DNA of 29,545 nt from Bdellovibrionales bacterium (GTDB lineage Bacteria > Bdellovibrionota > Bdellovibrionia > Bdellovibrionales > UBA1609), in assembly GCA_020435025.1 (NCBI GenBank), contig JAGRAG010000085.1, positions 1 through 29,545 on the forward strand, in the 5' to 3' direction. Position 1 is the first letter of the stretch, and the number at the start of each line of letters is the position of its first letter. This document shows, piece after piece, positions 16,124 through 23,767 of the stretch. The notes under the pieces were generated by a model. The model saw nothing but the letters and a program-made list of their open reading frames with translations, was not told the DNA's origin and did no database searches. Position numbers and translations under genes: made by a program.

Positions 16124-17662
16124 ATGTTATTTCATTCTCCTGAATATATAGCTGTTTTTTTTCCGATCGTAGTCAGCATTTATTTTTTTTTGATGAAGAC
16201 AGAGAAAAGTTTGGTCGGCAAAATTTGGTTGATTCTTGCCTCCTTAGCTTTTTATGGGTATTGGGCCACCGCACAGTTTCCGATAATTCTATTTTCTGTT
16301 TTTTTTAACTTTGCTATTGGACAACTGTGTGAGAACGGGAAGCATAAAGCAAGTAGAACTCAATATTATTGGATCTTGTTTGGCGTGATCGTAAACCTAT
16401 CCCTTTTGGGGTATTTTAAATATAAGAACTTTGTTCTTCATAATTTGAACAATTTATTCTCCTCAGGGTTTCAATTGGAAAAATTGATACTGCCCTTAGC
16501 AATAAGTTTTTTTACTTTTCAGCAAATAGGTTATCTGCTCGATCGATATCATGGAAGAATAAAAAATAGTAATTTTATTGATTACTTTCTATTCGTTTGT
16601 TTTTTTCCCCAATTTATTGTGGGTCCCATTGTTTTGTATTCCGAGCTGATTCCTCAGTTTCAAGATAAAAGAAATTTCAGAATTAATAAAAACAATATGA
16701 TATTGGGGGTGAAAGCTTTTGCAATAGGGCTTGTCAAAAAAGTTTACGTGGCAGATGTTATTGCTGATATTACAAGCCACTTACTTCTGAACCCCAATCA
16801 TGCGACAACTATAGAAGCCTGGGTTCTTTCAGCGGCCTTTGCTGTTCAGGTCTATTTTGATTTTTCCAGCTACTCGGATATGGCGATCGGATCAGCGTTG
16901 TTTTTTAATATCCGCCTTCCGATGAACTTTAATTCTCCATTTCAAGCCAAGAGTATGGATCAGCTTTGGCGCACTTGGCACATTACGTTTCACAGAGTGC
17001 TATTGGATTTTATCTATAAGCCGATAGTTAGCAGTCGTTATTTTCACCCATCATTGGTTTTCTTTTTAGCACTTTTCATGTTTTTCATGGCTGGATTGTG
17101 GCACGGCGCTAATTGGAACTACGCCCTTTTTGGAGTGGCCCATGGATTTGGGTGGATAGTGTGTCGAATGTGGCAACAGTATGGTTTCGTTTTGCCAGAG
17201 TGGATTTCTCATATTCTTGTATTTGTTTGGAGCTCCATCACGTCAATTATTTTTCGACCAGCATCTCTCATTACGAGTGTGACTTTATATAGTAAGATGT
17301 TTGCATTCGACAAAGAAGGACCTTTGAAGATCATCAATATTTTTCCTGATATGCCTTTTTTTACTTTAAATGGTGTTGGAACGACTCAAGGTGATTTGTT
17401 AAGCCCCATTAATGTTTTGTTTTTTATACTCGTATTTTCAATGACTCTTATGGCGCCCAATTCGATGGAGTTGATAGGGTTCGTGGAACGAAGAAAACAT
17501 ACTCTTTTCTGTCGTATTCAAAGAATTTTCGAAAAAGGATTAGTCAGTTGTGGTTTGTCGGTGGAGAAGTTTTATAGCATTGTGTATGGTATGGGATTTG
17601 GATTTGCCTTCTTAAAGGTCATTTCAATGTCTCCACAAGAATTCTTCTACTTCAATTTCTAG
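16124..17662 (+). CDS. MBOAT-family membrane O-acyltransferase (AlgI/DltB type), copy 2
   Basis: The 512-residue polytopic protein begins with the family-typical MLFHSPEYIAVFFPIV, and GAGAGAGA lies about 10 nt before the ATG. MBOAT histidines are at 286 (LWRTWHITFHRVLLDF) and 327 (AGLWHGANW, catalytic). The block VQVYFDFSSYSDMAIG matches the first copy (FQVYFDFSAYGDMAIA). Compared with copy 1, the segment after the first His lacks the IPLGGNRKG motif and reads IYKPIVSSRYF, so substrate or lipid contacts may differ. An SGNH-like partner follows 10 nt downstream. It probably acylates a second envelope acceptor, or the same one with another group. Confidence 0.9.
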   Translation: MLFHSPEYIAVFFPIVVSIYFFLMKTEKSLVGKIWLILASLAFYGYWATAQFPIILFSVFFNFAIGQLCENGKHKASRTQYYWILFGVIVNLSLLGYFKYKNFVLHNLNNLFSSGFQLEKLILPLAISFFTFQQIGYLLDRYHGRIKNSNFIDYFLFVCFFPQFIVGPIVLYSELIPQFQDKRNFRINKNNMILGVKAFAIGLVKKVYVADVIADITSHLLLNPNHATTIEAWVLSAAFAVQVYFDFSSYSDMAIGSALFFNIRLPMNFNSPFQAKSMDQLWRTWHITFHRVLLDFIYKPIVSSRYFHPSLVFFLALFMFFMAGLWHGANWNYALFGVAHGFGWIVCRMWQQYGFVLPEWISHILVFVWSSITSIIFRPASLITSVTLYSKMFAFDKEGPLKIINIFPDMPFFTLNGVGTTQGDLLSPINVLFFILVFSMTLMAPNSMELIGFVERRKHTLFCRIQRIFEKGLVSCGLSVEKFYSIVYGMGFGFAFLKVISMSPQEFFYFNF

Positions 17663-17672
17663 GAATTATTTA

Positions 17673-18863
17673 ATGGGTGATGCGCCTAAGAAATTTTTAA
17701 ATTTAAATTGGTTCCTGAAAGGCCTTTTCGCTGTTTTGTTTTTTATTGTTGGTACCAACTTATTTATAGATCCGTGGCAGATTTTTCATAAGCCAATATT
17801 TCGAGATACTTACTTTTACAGTTATCCGCAGTTTCAAAATGCTGGAGTTATAAATAATTATAACTTTACGGGAGTTATATTTTCATCCAGTAATGGAGTA
17901 AATATATCTAATAAAATGGCAAGTGAGATCTTTAACGAACAAGTGGTGAACCTCTCTGTCTCTGGTAATACCATTCTCCCTAGGACCATTATGTTGGAGT
18001 ACGCTCTAAAGCGCCATCCTGATTTAAAATTGGTCCTTCTTTCCTTGGATTTTGACTTCGAAGAAAAGCATTCAGATTTGGAATTGAATGACTTTATTCG
18101 GTCGTTTAAATTTCTATACAATGATAGTTGGTGGGATGACATGAGAGTCTATGCAAGTGTTGATTTGTTTTCATGTCTGTTGATTAATTGGCGCTGTGAA
18201 CATTCTTTGCAAGGAGAAAAAAGAAAGGAGCTAGATGAATTGTATCGTGACTATGTCATGCCATGGTACGACAACCAATTTGGGCAGGGTATTAAAAGTT
18301 GGTCGTTGGACGATCCTACAGCCTTAAAGCATATTAAAAGGCTCAAAAGAGCTCGGAAGAAAATTTCTGGAAATTTTAAGAGTCGATTCACCTTAGAAGA
18401 AGTTTCAAAATTTAAAAAAGAAGCAAGAGAGATTTTAGAGAAAGAAGTAGTTCGTCTTATAAAATCCTACCCAGATGTAACGTTTAAATTATTTTTTCCA
18501 CCAATCTCTATTGTCTATTGGGCCAATCTTGTTCAGGGAGAGACAGAGCTTTTTAATAGGCATGTTGAGAACGCCCGGTTTATTGTGGAACAGACAAAAG
18601 GATTACAAAATGTAACTATTTCTGCCCTAGAAAACTTGCCAATGACGGATCACCTCTTTAATTATAAAGATCTCATTCATTACAATAGAAAATTTAATCG
18701 AAAGGTTCTTGAGAGCATTCATTTAGGTCAGTATAATTTAACTCCTGATAATGTCGATGAACATGTTGCTTTGTTAAAGCAAAGAGCTAAAGCTGTTGAT
18801 TTACGTACTTATGCTGACTTAGCTGACCAAAAGTTGAAGACATCAGATAGCCAAACATTTTAA
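17673..18863 (+). CDS. SGNH/DltD-like membrane-anchored partner of the MBOAT, copy 2
   Basis: The ATG lies 10 nt after the MBOAT stop, with AGGA overlapping that stop codon. The protein has 396 residues and one N-terminal anchor (residues about 12-32), followed by the same DP.Q.FHKP.FR block as copy 1. The nucleophile region reads IFSSSNGVN (Ser 71-73) in place of copy 1's FIGSSAFQN, and the Asp-His pair reads KDLIHY (Asp 333, His 336). The triad is therefore plausible, though the usual Gly before the Ser is missing. The C-terminal 60 residues are charged and helical. It should work with the adjacent MBOAT in periplasmic acyl transfer. Confidence 0.75.
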   Translation: MGDAPKKFLNLNWFLKGLFAVLFFIVGTNLFIDPWQIFHKPIFRDTYFYSYPQFQNAGVINNYNFTGVIFSSSNGVNISNKMASEIFNEQVVNLSVSGNTILPRTIMLEYALKRHPDLKLVLLSLDFDFEEKHSDLELNDFIRSFKFLYNDSWWDDMRVYASVDLFSCLLINWRCEHSLQGEKRKELDELYRDYVMPWYDNQFGQGIKSWSLDDPTALKHIKRLKRARKKISGNFKSRFTLEEVSKFKKEAREILEKEVVRLIKSYPDVTFKLFFPPISIVYWANLVQGETELFNRHVENARFIVEQTKGLQNVTISALENLPMTDHLFNYKDLIHYNRKFNRKVLESIHLGQYNLTPDNVDEHVALLKQRAKAVDLRTYADLADQKLKTSDSQTF

Positions 18864-18893
18864 GTGGTTATTTATGATTTTCTTGTTTTGAAA

Positions 18894-19799
18894 TCAATCC
18901 CTCGCACTTTTGGTGGGTCGATGAAAGTAGGAAAAGAGGAACAGGTGAAAGCAGAAAACTAAAGCTGAACAAATGGCAGCATTTGGCCAGTAAAGTAATA
19001 GAACGACACCTGTTGCTGCAACATTTTTCATACATAGGGTGATAGCAATCGTTTTTGTAGTTTTTTTTGTAACTAGCATTGGTAGAGCAAACAGAGAAAG
19101 AGCGTAAACACCAATATCCTGAAAAGCGCTTACTAGCACGATGCCAATTTTGTCTGAAAGCGAAATTTGCGTGCTAACTTTGTTCGCCGCTGAGCCAAAA
19201 ATCGAGTAAATGAGAATGGAAAGAAAAACGAGGTTGATGATTCCCCAATTTTTTCGAAAAAATTCAGTTATTTTTCTTGAATAGATTTGCGTCATCAACC
19301 CCAAAAGTGTCGGTACGGAGAACAGCAAAAGAGAAAATATAAAAATAGGTCGAGTAAAGAGACCTACTTTTTCAAATGAAAGAAAGTGAAATAAGAAAGG
19401 TGTATAAATAGGAAAAAGAAGAGTTGTTGTAAGTACTAGAAAAAATGAAAGTTCTTTCTCGCCGTTTTGAATATTAACGAAATATGGAGCGACAATGGCA
19501 ATTGGAGCTAGAGATGTGAGAACCATTCCAAATATAATCTCTTTATCTTCGATAAAACTGGTGGCGAGTATCCACTGAAGTAGGGGGAATGTCACATATC
19601 CGAGGAAAAGCGCTAGTGCTATATTTTTGCGAGATATCGTTTTAATCGATATTTTCTTCCATTCAATGACCGTGCTAGATGCGTATAGAAGAATGGCTAG
19701 GGCCAGAAAGCTGTATCTGCCGACAATCATCGCGTAATAGGGAGTTAAATAGCCTAAAACAATTGAAAGTAAAATAATAGTAAAGAATAATAGACCCAT
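18894..19799 (-). CDS. BASS-family (bile acid:sodium symporter-like) transporter
   Basis: The frame is open from a TTG at 19817; the ATG at 19799 (MGLLFFTIILL) is preferred, giving 301 residues. About nine or ten hydrophobic segments are visible. Two regions align with BASS transporters: GMVLTSLAPIAIVAPYF is in the place of the family's CPGGTASN region, and AITLCMKNVAATGVVLL is in the place of the GMQNSGLA region; both are the discontinuous-helix substrate sites. The transported compound cannot be told. Its stop lies 30 nt from the convergent SGNH gene. It is divergent from the phosphodiesterase gene with only 30 bp between the preferred starts. Confidence 0.65.
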   Translation of the reverse strand: MGLLFFTIILLSIVLGYLTPYYAMIVGRYSFLALAILLYASSTVIEWKKISIKTISRKNIALALFLGYVTFPLLQWILATSFIEDKEIIFGMVLTSLAPIAIVAPYFVNIQNGEKELSFFLVLTTTLLFPIYTPFLFHFLSFEKVGLFTRPIFIFSLLLFSVPTLLGLMTQIYSRKITEFFRKNWGIINLVFLSILIYSIFGSAANKVSTQISLSDKIGIVLVSAFQDIGVYALSLFALPMLVTKKTTKTIAITLCMKNVAATGVVLLLYWPNAAICSALVFCFHLFLFSYFHRPTKSARD

Positions 19800-19809
19800 T
19801 TCGTAACCA

Positions 19810-19819
19810 TTTTGCAAAA
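19810..19819. promoter_or_regulatory. palindrome centred between two divergent start codons
   Basis: TTTTGCAAAA is a perfect 10-bp palindrome. Its centre (19814.5) is exactly midway between the preferred ATG of the minus-strand transporter (19799) and that of the plus-strand phosphodiesterase (19830). It also supplies a potential TTG start on each strand. It could be a shared operator. Confidence 0.3.
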
Positions 19820-19829
19820 GACAGTTATT

Positions 19830-21896
19830 ATGATTAAACTTAGGAAAGTTGTTTTATTACTGCTTTTAGTTTCTCCAGTATTCATATTTACATATAAAAT
19901 TATATTAGATAACCAAAGCTTTAAAAAACAACCAAAAGAAAGAAAATTAAAGATATATTGGTTTATTCCAGATGGTTTCCGCGCAGACCCGATTCATTTT
20001 AATGTTTATAAGTGGGCTACGGAGGGTGATCTTCCAAATATTAAAAAAATGATGGAGGAGGGAAGCTATGGTTATTCGATTCCTCAGTTTCCAAGCCACA
20101 CCCCTGTAAATTTCGCAACGTTGCTGACGGGAACCTACCCGGACACACATGGAATCTCAGATGGTCCGATTCGTCTAGAGGGTTATCCTTTGAAAATGGC
20201 CGCCATTGGCGGTTTTAAGTCGACTTCTAAACTCGTTAACCCAATGTGGTATGATTTAGAAAAAAGTGGTGAGAGAGTCGCATTGATATCAGTTCCAGGA
20301 TCCACGCCTCCAGAGCTTGATTTTGGGTTGACGGTTAAGGGACGTTGGGGAGGATGGGGATTTGATTTTACGTCGACGCTTTTTCAGCAGAATGTAAGTC
20401 AATTAGAAGAGTTAAAAAGTGAAAATTTAAGCCGTGTTTTTTATACTGGCCCGAAATTGACCCAAGAGATCGAGCTGAAAGAAGCAAAGGGCTGGGTCTT
20501 AGCGGATATAGAAACGAATAAAGAAGATCGAGAGGTCTTTCTGGGAGCTTGGGGAATAGCGCAATATGCACTTTTGAAATGGAACCATGATCGAAATCAA
20601 TATAGTGAAGCTATTGTATCGACCAACAAAAAGAAGGTGCTTACAACAGTAAGTCTTGGGGCTTGGTCCGACTGGATTCCTGTGCAGTTGTCTTTTCAAA
20701 CCAAAAATCCTTATGATGTCAATAAACCAACCAAAATGGGTTGGGAGCAAGAGATCTCGTCAGTTACGGTAGATACTTACTTTAAGGCACGCTTCGTTTT
20801 AGGAGAAAAAGGAAAAGTTAGAATCCGCTACATTTTTGATTCCCTTAATGAGTCCTTAGTTGCGCCCAGTGCATTGTATGATGGCCTTGTTAAGAAGCAT
20901 GGGCCGTTCGTAGATTTTGTCGACAACTTTCCTCCCCAGCTTGTTTTTTTCCCCGAAGATAAAGAGGTCTTTATAGAAGAGCTTGAGATGTCTGCGGAGT
21001 CTCATAGAAATCTTTTAGCCGACATTCTGGCTTCAAAGCAATATTCTATAGTTGTTCAAAACATATATTCTCCTAATCAAATGCTTACTAGTCGGTGGTG
21101 GATGGGGTATTTGGATCCTAAAAGTGATCGTTATTACGATATTACGGAAAATGAGCGAAACAAAATATGGCTAGAAGTAAAAAGTATGTACAAAAGAATG
21201 GATGAAATTCTAGGTGAGGCATTACGTCGTAAAGATGATGATACATACATTGTATTGAGTTCGGATCATGGTGTTATCCCTCTAAACTATGAAGTAAGAC
21301 TAAACAATTTCTTCGCAAAGAAGGGATGGTTGAAGTATTCATGGAATGAGCAAAAAGGCCAAGGGGAGATCGATTGGTCAGCTTCTAAAGTTGTGTTTCT
21401 AAATATGTATCATATATTCATTAATCCTAAGGGACTCGGAGGTGTCTATAAGCGAGCTTCGGGTCCAGAATACGAGTTGTTACGAAATGAAGTGATAGAA
21501 ACACTTAAGAGTCTAAAGGGTCCCAAAGAAGAAAAAGTCGTGTATGCTATCGAAAAAAATGAATATGGGAAACGCTGGCGTCTTCCGCAAGACAGGATAG
21601 GTGACTTGATAGTAGCTGCGCAATCAGGGTTTCATTGGGTAGAAGATTTGACTATCGATAGTAAAGTGTTTTCTCGTTCTAAAAAATCTGGGTACAAACA
21701 AGCTGTTGATCCTAAAAGCGATGATGGGCTTTTAACACCATTTATGGTTATGGGTCCAAACGTTAAAAAAGGCTATCAAATGCCGGAGTATGTGAATCAT
21801 ATAGATCAGCTTCCAACTATTTTTAAGCTATTGGAAACTGGAAACTATGGAAAAATGGAAGGTGCCATTTTGTCAGATATTTTAACTAATAAGTAA
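19830..21896 (+). CDS. type I phosphodiesterase / nucleotide pyrophosphatase-like protein (alkaline phosphatase superfamily)
   Basis: The ATG at 19830 is chosen over the TTG at 19812 (688 residues). A single N-terminal membrane segment (residues about 5-25) makes it an anchored or exported enzyme. Metal and active-site motifs of the NPP family are intact: FIPDGFRAD (metal Asp 48), FPSHTPVNFATLLTG, where the Thr of SHT (91) aligns with the NPP nucleophile and the following Asn with the oxyanion Asn, then LSSDHGVIPL and NHIDQLPTIF near the C-terminus. A middle insert of about 200 residues between nucleophile and SDHG is larger than in simple NPPs. It should hydrolyse phosphodiesters or phosphonates outside the cytoplasm. 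Its stop is 9 nt before the palindromic insertion element. Confidence 0.85.
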   Translation: MIKLRKVVLLLLLVSPVFIFTYKIILDNQSFKKQPKERKLKIYWFIPDGFRADPIHFNVYKWATEGDLPNIKKMMEEGSYGYSIPQFPSHTPVNFATLLTGTYPDTHGISDGPIRLEGYPLKMAAIGGFKSTSKLVNPMWYDLEKSGERVALISVPGSTPPELDFGLTVKGRWGGWGFDFTSTLFQQNVSQLEELKSENLSRVFYTGPKLTQEIELKEAKGWVLADIETNKEDREVFLGAWGIAQYALLKWNHDRNQYSEAIVSTNKKKVLTTVSLGAWSDWIPVQLSFQTKNPYDVNKPTKMGWEQEISSVTVDTYFKARFVLGEKGKVRIRYIFDSLNESLVAPSALYDGLVKKHGPFVDFVDNFPPQLVFFPEDKEVFIEELEMSAESHRNLLADILASKQYSIVVQNIYSPNQMLTSRWWMGYLDPKSDRYYDITENERNKIWLEVKSMYKRMDEILGEALRRKDDDTYIVLSSDHGVIPLNYEVRLNNFFAKKGWLKYSWNEQKGQGEIDWSASKVVFLNMYHIFINPKGLGGVYKRASGPEYELLRNEVIETLKSLKGPKEEKVVYAIEKNEYGKRWRLPQDRIGDLIVAAQSGFHWVEDLTIDSKVFSRSKKSGYKQAVDPKSDDGLLTPFMVMGPNVKKGYQMPEYVNHIDQLPTIFKLLETGNYGKMEGAILSDILTNK

Positions 21897-21900
21897 ATCT

Positions 21901-21905
21901 TTTTA
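21901..21905. repeat. left 5-bp direct repeat flanking the palindromic element
   Basis: TTTTA directly precedes the element's GAGGCTGTC end and is repeated at 22230-22234 after the other end, as expected of a target-site duplication. The sequence is simple and A+T-rich, so a chance match cannot be excluded. Confidence 0.6.
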
Positions 21906-22022
21906 GAGGCTGTCGCCAAACGGCCATCTTTGAAAATAAAATATTTCTAAATGGCTCCCTTTAATTGCGGATAAATGTTTAAATAACTAAACGCCCTAAT
22001 TCTAAGGTGCGACGATCACATA
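21906..22022. repeat. left arm of 117-bp perfect inverted repeat
   Basis: Base-by-base comparison with the reverse complement of 22113-22229 shows no mismatch. It begins GAGGCTGTCGCCAAACGG and ends GCGACGATCACATA. An extra A-T pair just outside belongs to the flanking TTTTA repeats. Confidence 0.95.
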
Positions 22023-22059
22023 CATTCAGCTTCGGGGCACGGCTCCTGCCTTGCTGCCA

Positions 22060-22076
22060 TCCCGCCTGCGGCGGGA
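22060..22076. repeat. apical hairpin at the centre of the palindromic element
   Basis: TCCCGCC (22060-22066) and GGCGGGA (22070-22076) pair perfectly around TGC. The centre (22068) nearly coincides with the centre of the whole element (22067.5), so it forms the tip of the large cruciform or RNA hairpin. It is much richer in G+C than the surroundings. Confidence 0.9.
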
Positions 22077-22112
22077 CCGCCTCCAGCTTGACAGAGCGCC
22101 CTTCGCTAAATA

Positions 22113-22229
22113 TATGTGATCGTCGCACCTTAGAATTAGGGCGTTTAGTTATTTAAACATTTATCCGCAATTAAAGGGAGCCATTTAGAAATATTTTATT
22201 TTCAAAGATGGCCGTTTGGCGACAGCCTC
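22113..22229. repeat. right arm of 117-bp perfect inverted repeat
   Basis: Exact reverse complement of 21906-22022. It ends GGCGACAGCCTC next to the second TTTTA. Confidence 0.95.
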
Positions 22230-22234
22230 TTTTA
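22230..22234. repeat. right 5-bp direct repeat flanking the palindromic element
   Basis: Second TTTTA copy. Its last three bases are the complement of the TAA stop codon of the minus-strand sulfatase-like gene, so the insertion appears to have duplicated the stop region without changing the protein. Confidence 0.6.
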
Positions 22235-23617
22235 GTAGCTGGTACAGCCCAGGAGAGATCCTGTGTTAATTAACTTTGAATATTTATTCTCGAGCAGATA
22301 AATCTTAAGCATTCTAGCGATTTCAGGCTCTTCAGAAAGCACATTTCTATGTTCATAGGGATCGAAATTTAAGTCATATAATTCAAAAGTATCATTTAAT
22401 TCCCTATGGATCAGTTTCCAGCTATTCATATATCTAACCGAGTAAACATCTTTAGCGCAGTTTACAGAAACTATATAATCATCTTTTAAAGTTGAAACAA
22501 GATTCCCAACACCTAAGCTGGTGACTTTTTGATGTAGATAAAGTTTTATCCATTGAGTGAGTTTTTGGAATGACACTTGACTGTCGATTTCAATTTTTTC
22601 GTTTTGATTTGGAAAATGAATAGCTAAGGGAAACGCTATCATTTCATCGTAAACGTCCGTGGCATGGAATAACTTTCCATGCTCCATGAAAGCTTCGCCA
22701 TGATCTCCTAAGAAAATAATTATTGTATCTTCATTTTGACCATTGGCATATTTCTCTAATAAGGGCTTGAGAGTTTTGTCAAATAGAGATATTTGTGCGC
22801 GATAAATGGTTCGAAGAGATCGAAGATCTTTTGAAAAGTTCGCGCTGCTCTGCCACTTTTCTAGAAGACGCTTGTTATCGTGAATATTAATAATCTGCTC
22901 CTCTCGTGTCCGATATAAAGCTAAGAGATCATCATTCGATATTGGGAGTTCCAGACGAGATTCGATCTTATTTTTGACAAACCATTCACTTGAGAACAGC
23001 AGTCTATATAAGGGAATCTGAGCTTCTTCGAATTTGGGTCCAGTAAAGAGTTCCGAAACATAAGCGGCGGTGCTCTTGTCCAAATAAGGACGGAGTTCAT
23101 TTGTATAATAGGGCCTATGCAAATCTTTAAAATGTATCAATGATACAAATGGTCTAGCTTCCTGAAAAGAAGACCTTTTTATGAGGGTTTGGATGGCGTA
23201 GGAGGCCAGGCCTTTTTCTGCGTAGTTAAAAAACAGTGGAGGTGCCTCATCAGGGGGAATATTCCAGTCCTTCAACTCCTTTAAAAGGCGGCCTTGCCCA
23301 ATGAAGTGAAAGTTGTTTGGCATAATAGCTTTATGAGATAGCTCGGATAAATAGTATCTGAAATGAGTATAAGGAAAAGTTGCATAACCATTTTTAAAAA
23401 GAGTCGAACGATTTAAAAAATTGAAAAGATTCGGGGCGATTTTTTCCAGGTTTGATGAGAAAATATCATCACTACGAAGTGAGCAGACGCTGATAATAAG
23501 TACATTGTATTTTGAGAAGGGATTTGATTTTTCAGTAGAAACAGACAACTGTACTGAAAGAACTCCGATTAAGATCAACGTAACTAAAAACTGACCTGCT
23601 AGAAATACGAATGCCAT
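22232..23617 (-). CDS. sulfatase-like protein (alkaline phosphatase superfamily) with altered metal site
   Basis: This 461-residue protein has an N-terminal membrane segment (residues about 3-25) and an extracytoplasmic sulfatase-like fold. NVLIISVCSLRSDD (38-51) corresponds to the N-terminal metal motif of sulfatases (I-D-x-L-R-x-D), but the first metal Asp is Cys 45. There is no CxPSR formylglycine motif; FPYTHFR (Thr 84) is in the nucleophile position, as in lipoteichoic-acid-synthase or phosphoethanolamine-transferase relatives. The second metal motif is intact: FLGDHGEAFMEHG (Asp 305, His 306), then H318 and YDE. HFKDLHRPY matches the usual H.x.D.H.PY block. It may be a phospho-transferase, or partly or wholly inactive. 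It is related to 24413-25783. Its stop codon abuts the palindromic element. Confidence 0.75.
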   Translation of the reverse strand: MAFVFLAGQFLVTLILIGVLSVQLSVSTEKSNPFSKYNVLIISVCSLRSDDIFSSNLEKIAPNLFNFLNRSTLFKNGYATFPYTHFRYYLSELSHKAIMPNNFHFIGQGRLLKELKDWNIPPDEAPPLFFNYAEKGLASYAIQTLIKRSSFQEARPFVSLIHFKDLHRPYYTNELRPYLDKSTAAYVSELFTGPKFEEAQIPLYRLLFSSEWFVKNKIESRLELPISNDDLLALYRTREEQIINIHDNKRLLEKWQSSANFSKDLRSLRTIYRAQISLFDKTLKPLLEKYANGQNEDTIIIFLGDHGEAFMEHGKLFHATDVYDEMIAFPLAIHFPNQNEKIEIDSQVSFQKLTQWIKLYLHQKVTSLGVGNLVSTLKDDYIVSVNCAKDVYSVRYMNSWKLIHRELNDTFELYDLNFDPYEHRNVLSEEPEIARMLKIYLLENKYSKLINTGSLLGCTSY

Positions 23618-23767
23618 TATTACTAATCCGCTAAAAGTTAATGTGTAGTTTTATTCTACGCTAATTTTAATGTAAACGGCATCAATTATTAAAGAGGTCA
23701 TTAAGATTCGGATAAGTTCGCTCAGATGTTATACAAAATTAATGGGTTCTACTTAAGAGATAGAAGG

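Larger units (their letters stand above)
21906..22229. mobile_element. 324-bp palindromic insertion (MITE/fold-back-like) element without a gene
   Basis: The outer 117 bp at each end (21906-22022 and 22113-22229) are perfect inverted copies. A further 8 bp of arm follow (to 22030 and from 22105) with two mismatches. Inside these lies an unpaired 57-nt G+C-rich region split by an apical hairpin (22060-22076). TTTTA stands directly outside both ends. Removing the element and one TTTTA leaves two convergent genes with stop codons 6 nt apart, matching the tight spacing elsewhere here. No ORF of note is inside, so it would need a transposase in trans. The ends (GAGGCTGTCGCC) resemble the general style of IS ends, but I cannot name a family. 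Transcripts from either side would form a very long hairpin, so it probably also ends transcription or is an RNase III target. Confidence 0.8.

Noticed and set aside
17858..18142. 94-residue minus-strand open frame opposite the second SGNH-like gene
   Set aside because: Shadow of the coding strand; Ser/Lys/Arg-rich low-information translation.
22031..22104. G+C-rich centre of the palindrome as a tRNA, integron attC site or known REP sequence
   Set aside because: No cloverleaf or T-loop pattern, no attC-type R box pair, and the perfect 117-bp arms are unlike attC or REP elements.
21897..22231. Palindrome as an ordinary intrinsic terminator
   Set aside because: Arms are several times longer than any terminator stem and are bounded by a direct repeat; termination may be a side effect, not its origin.
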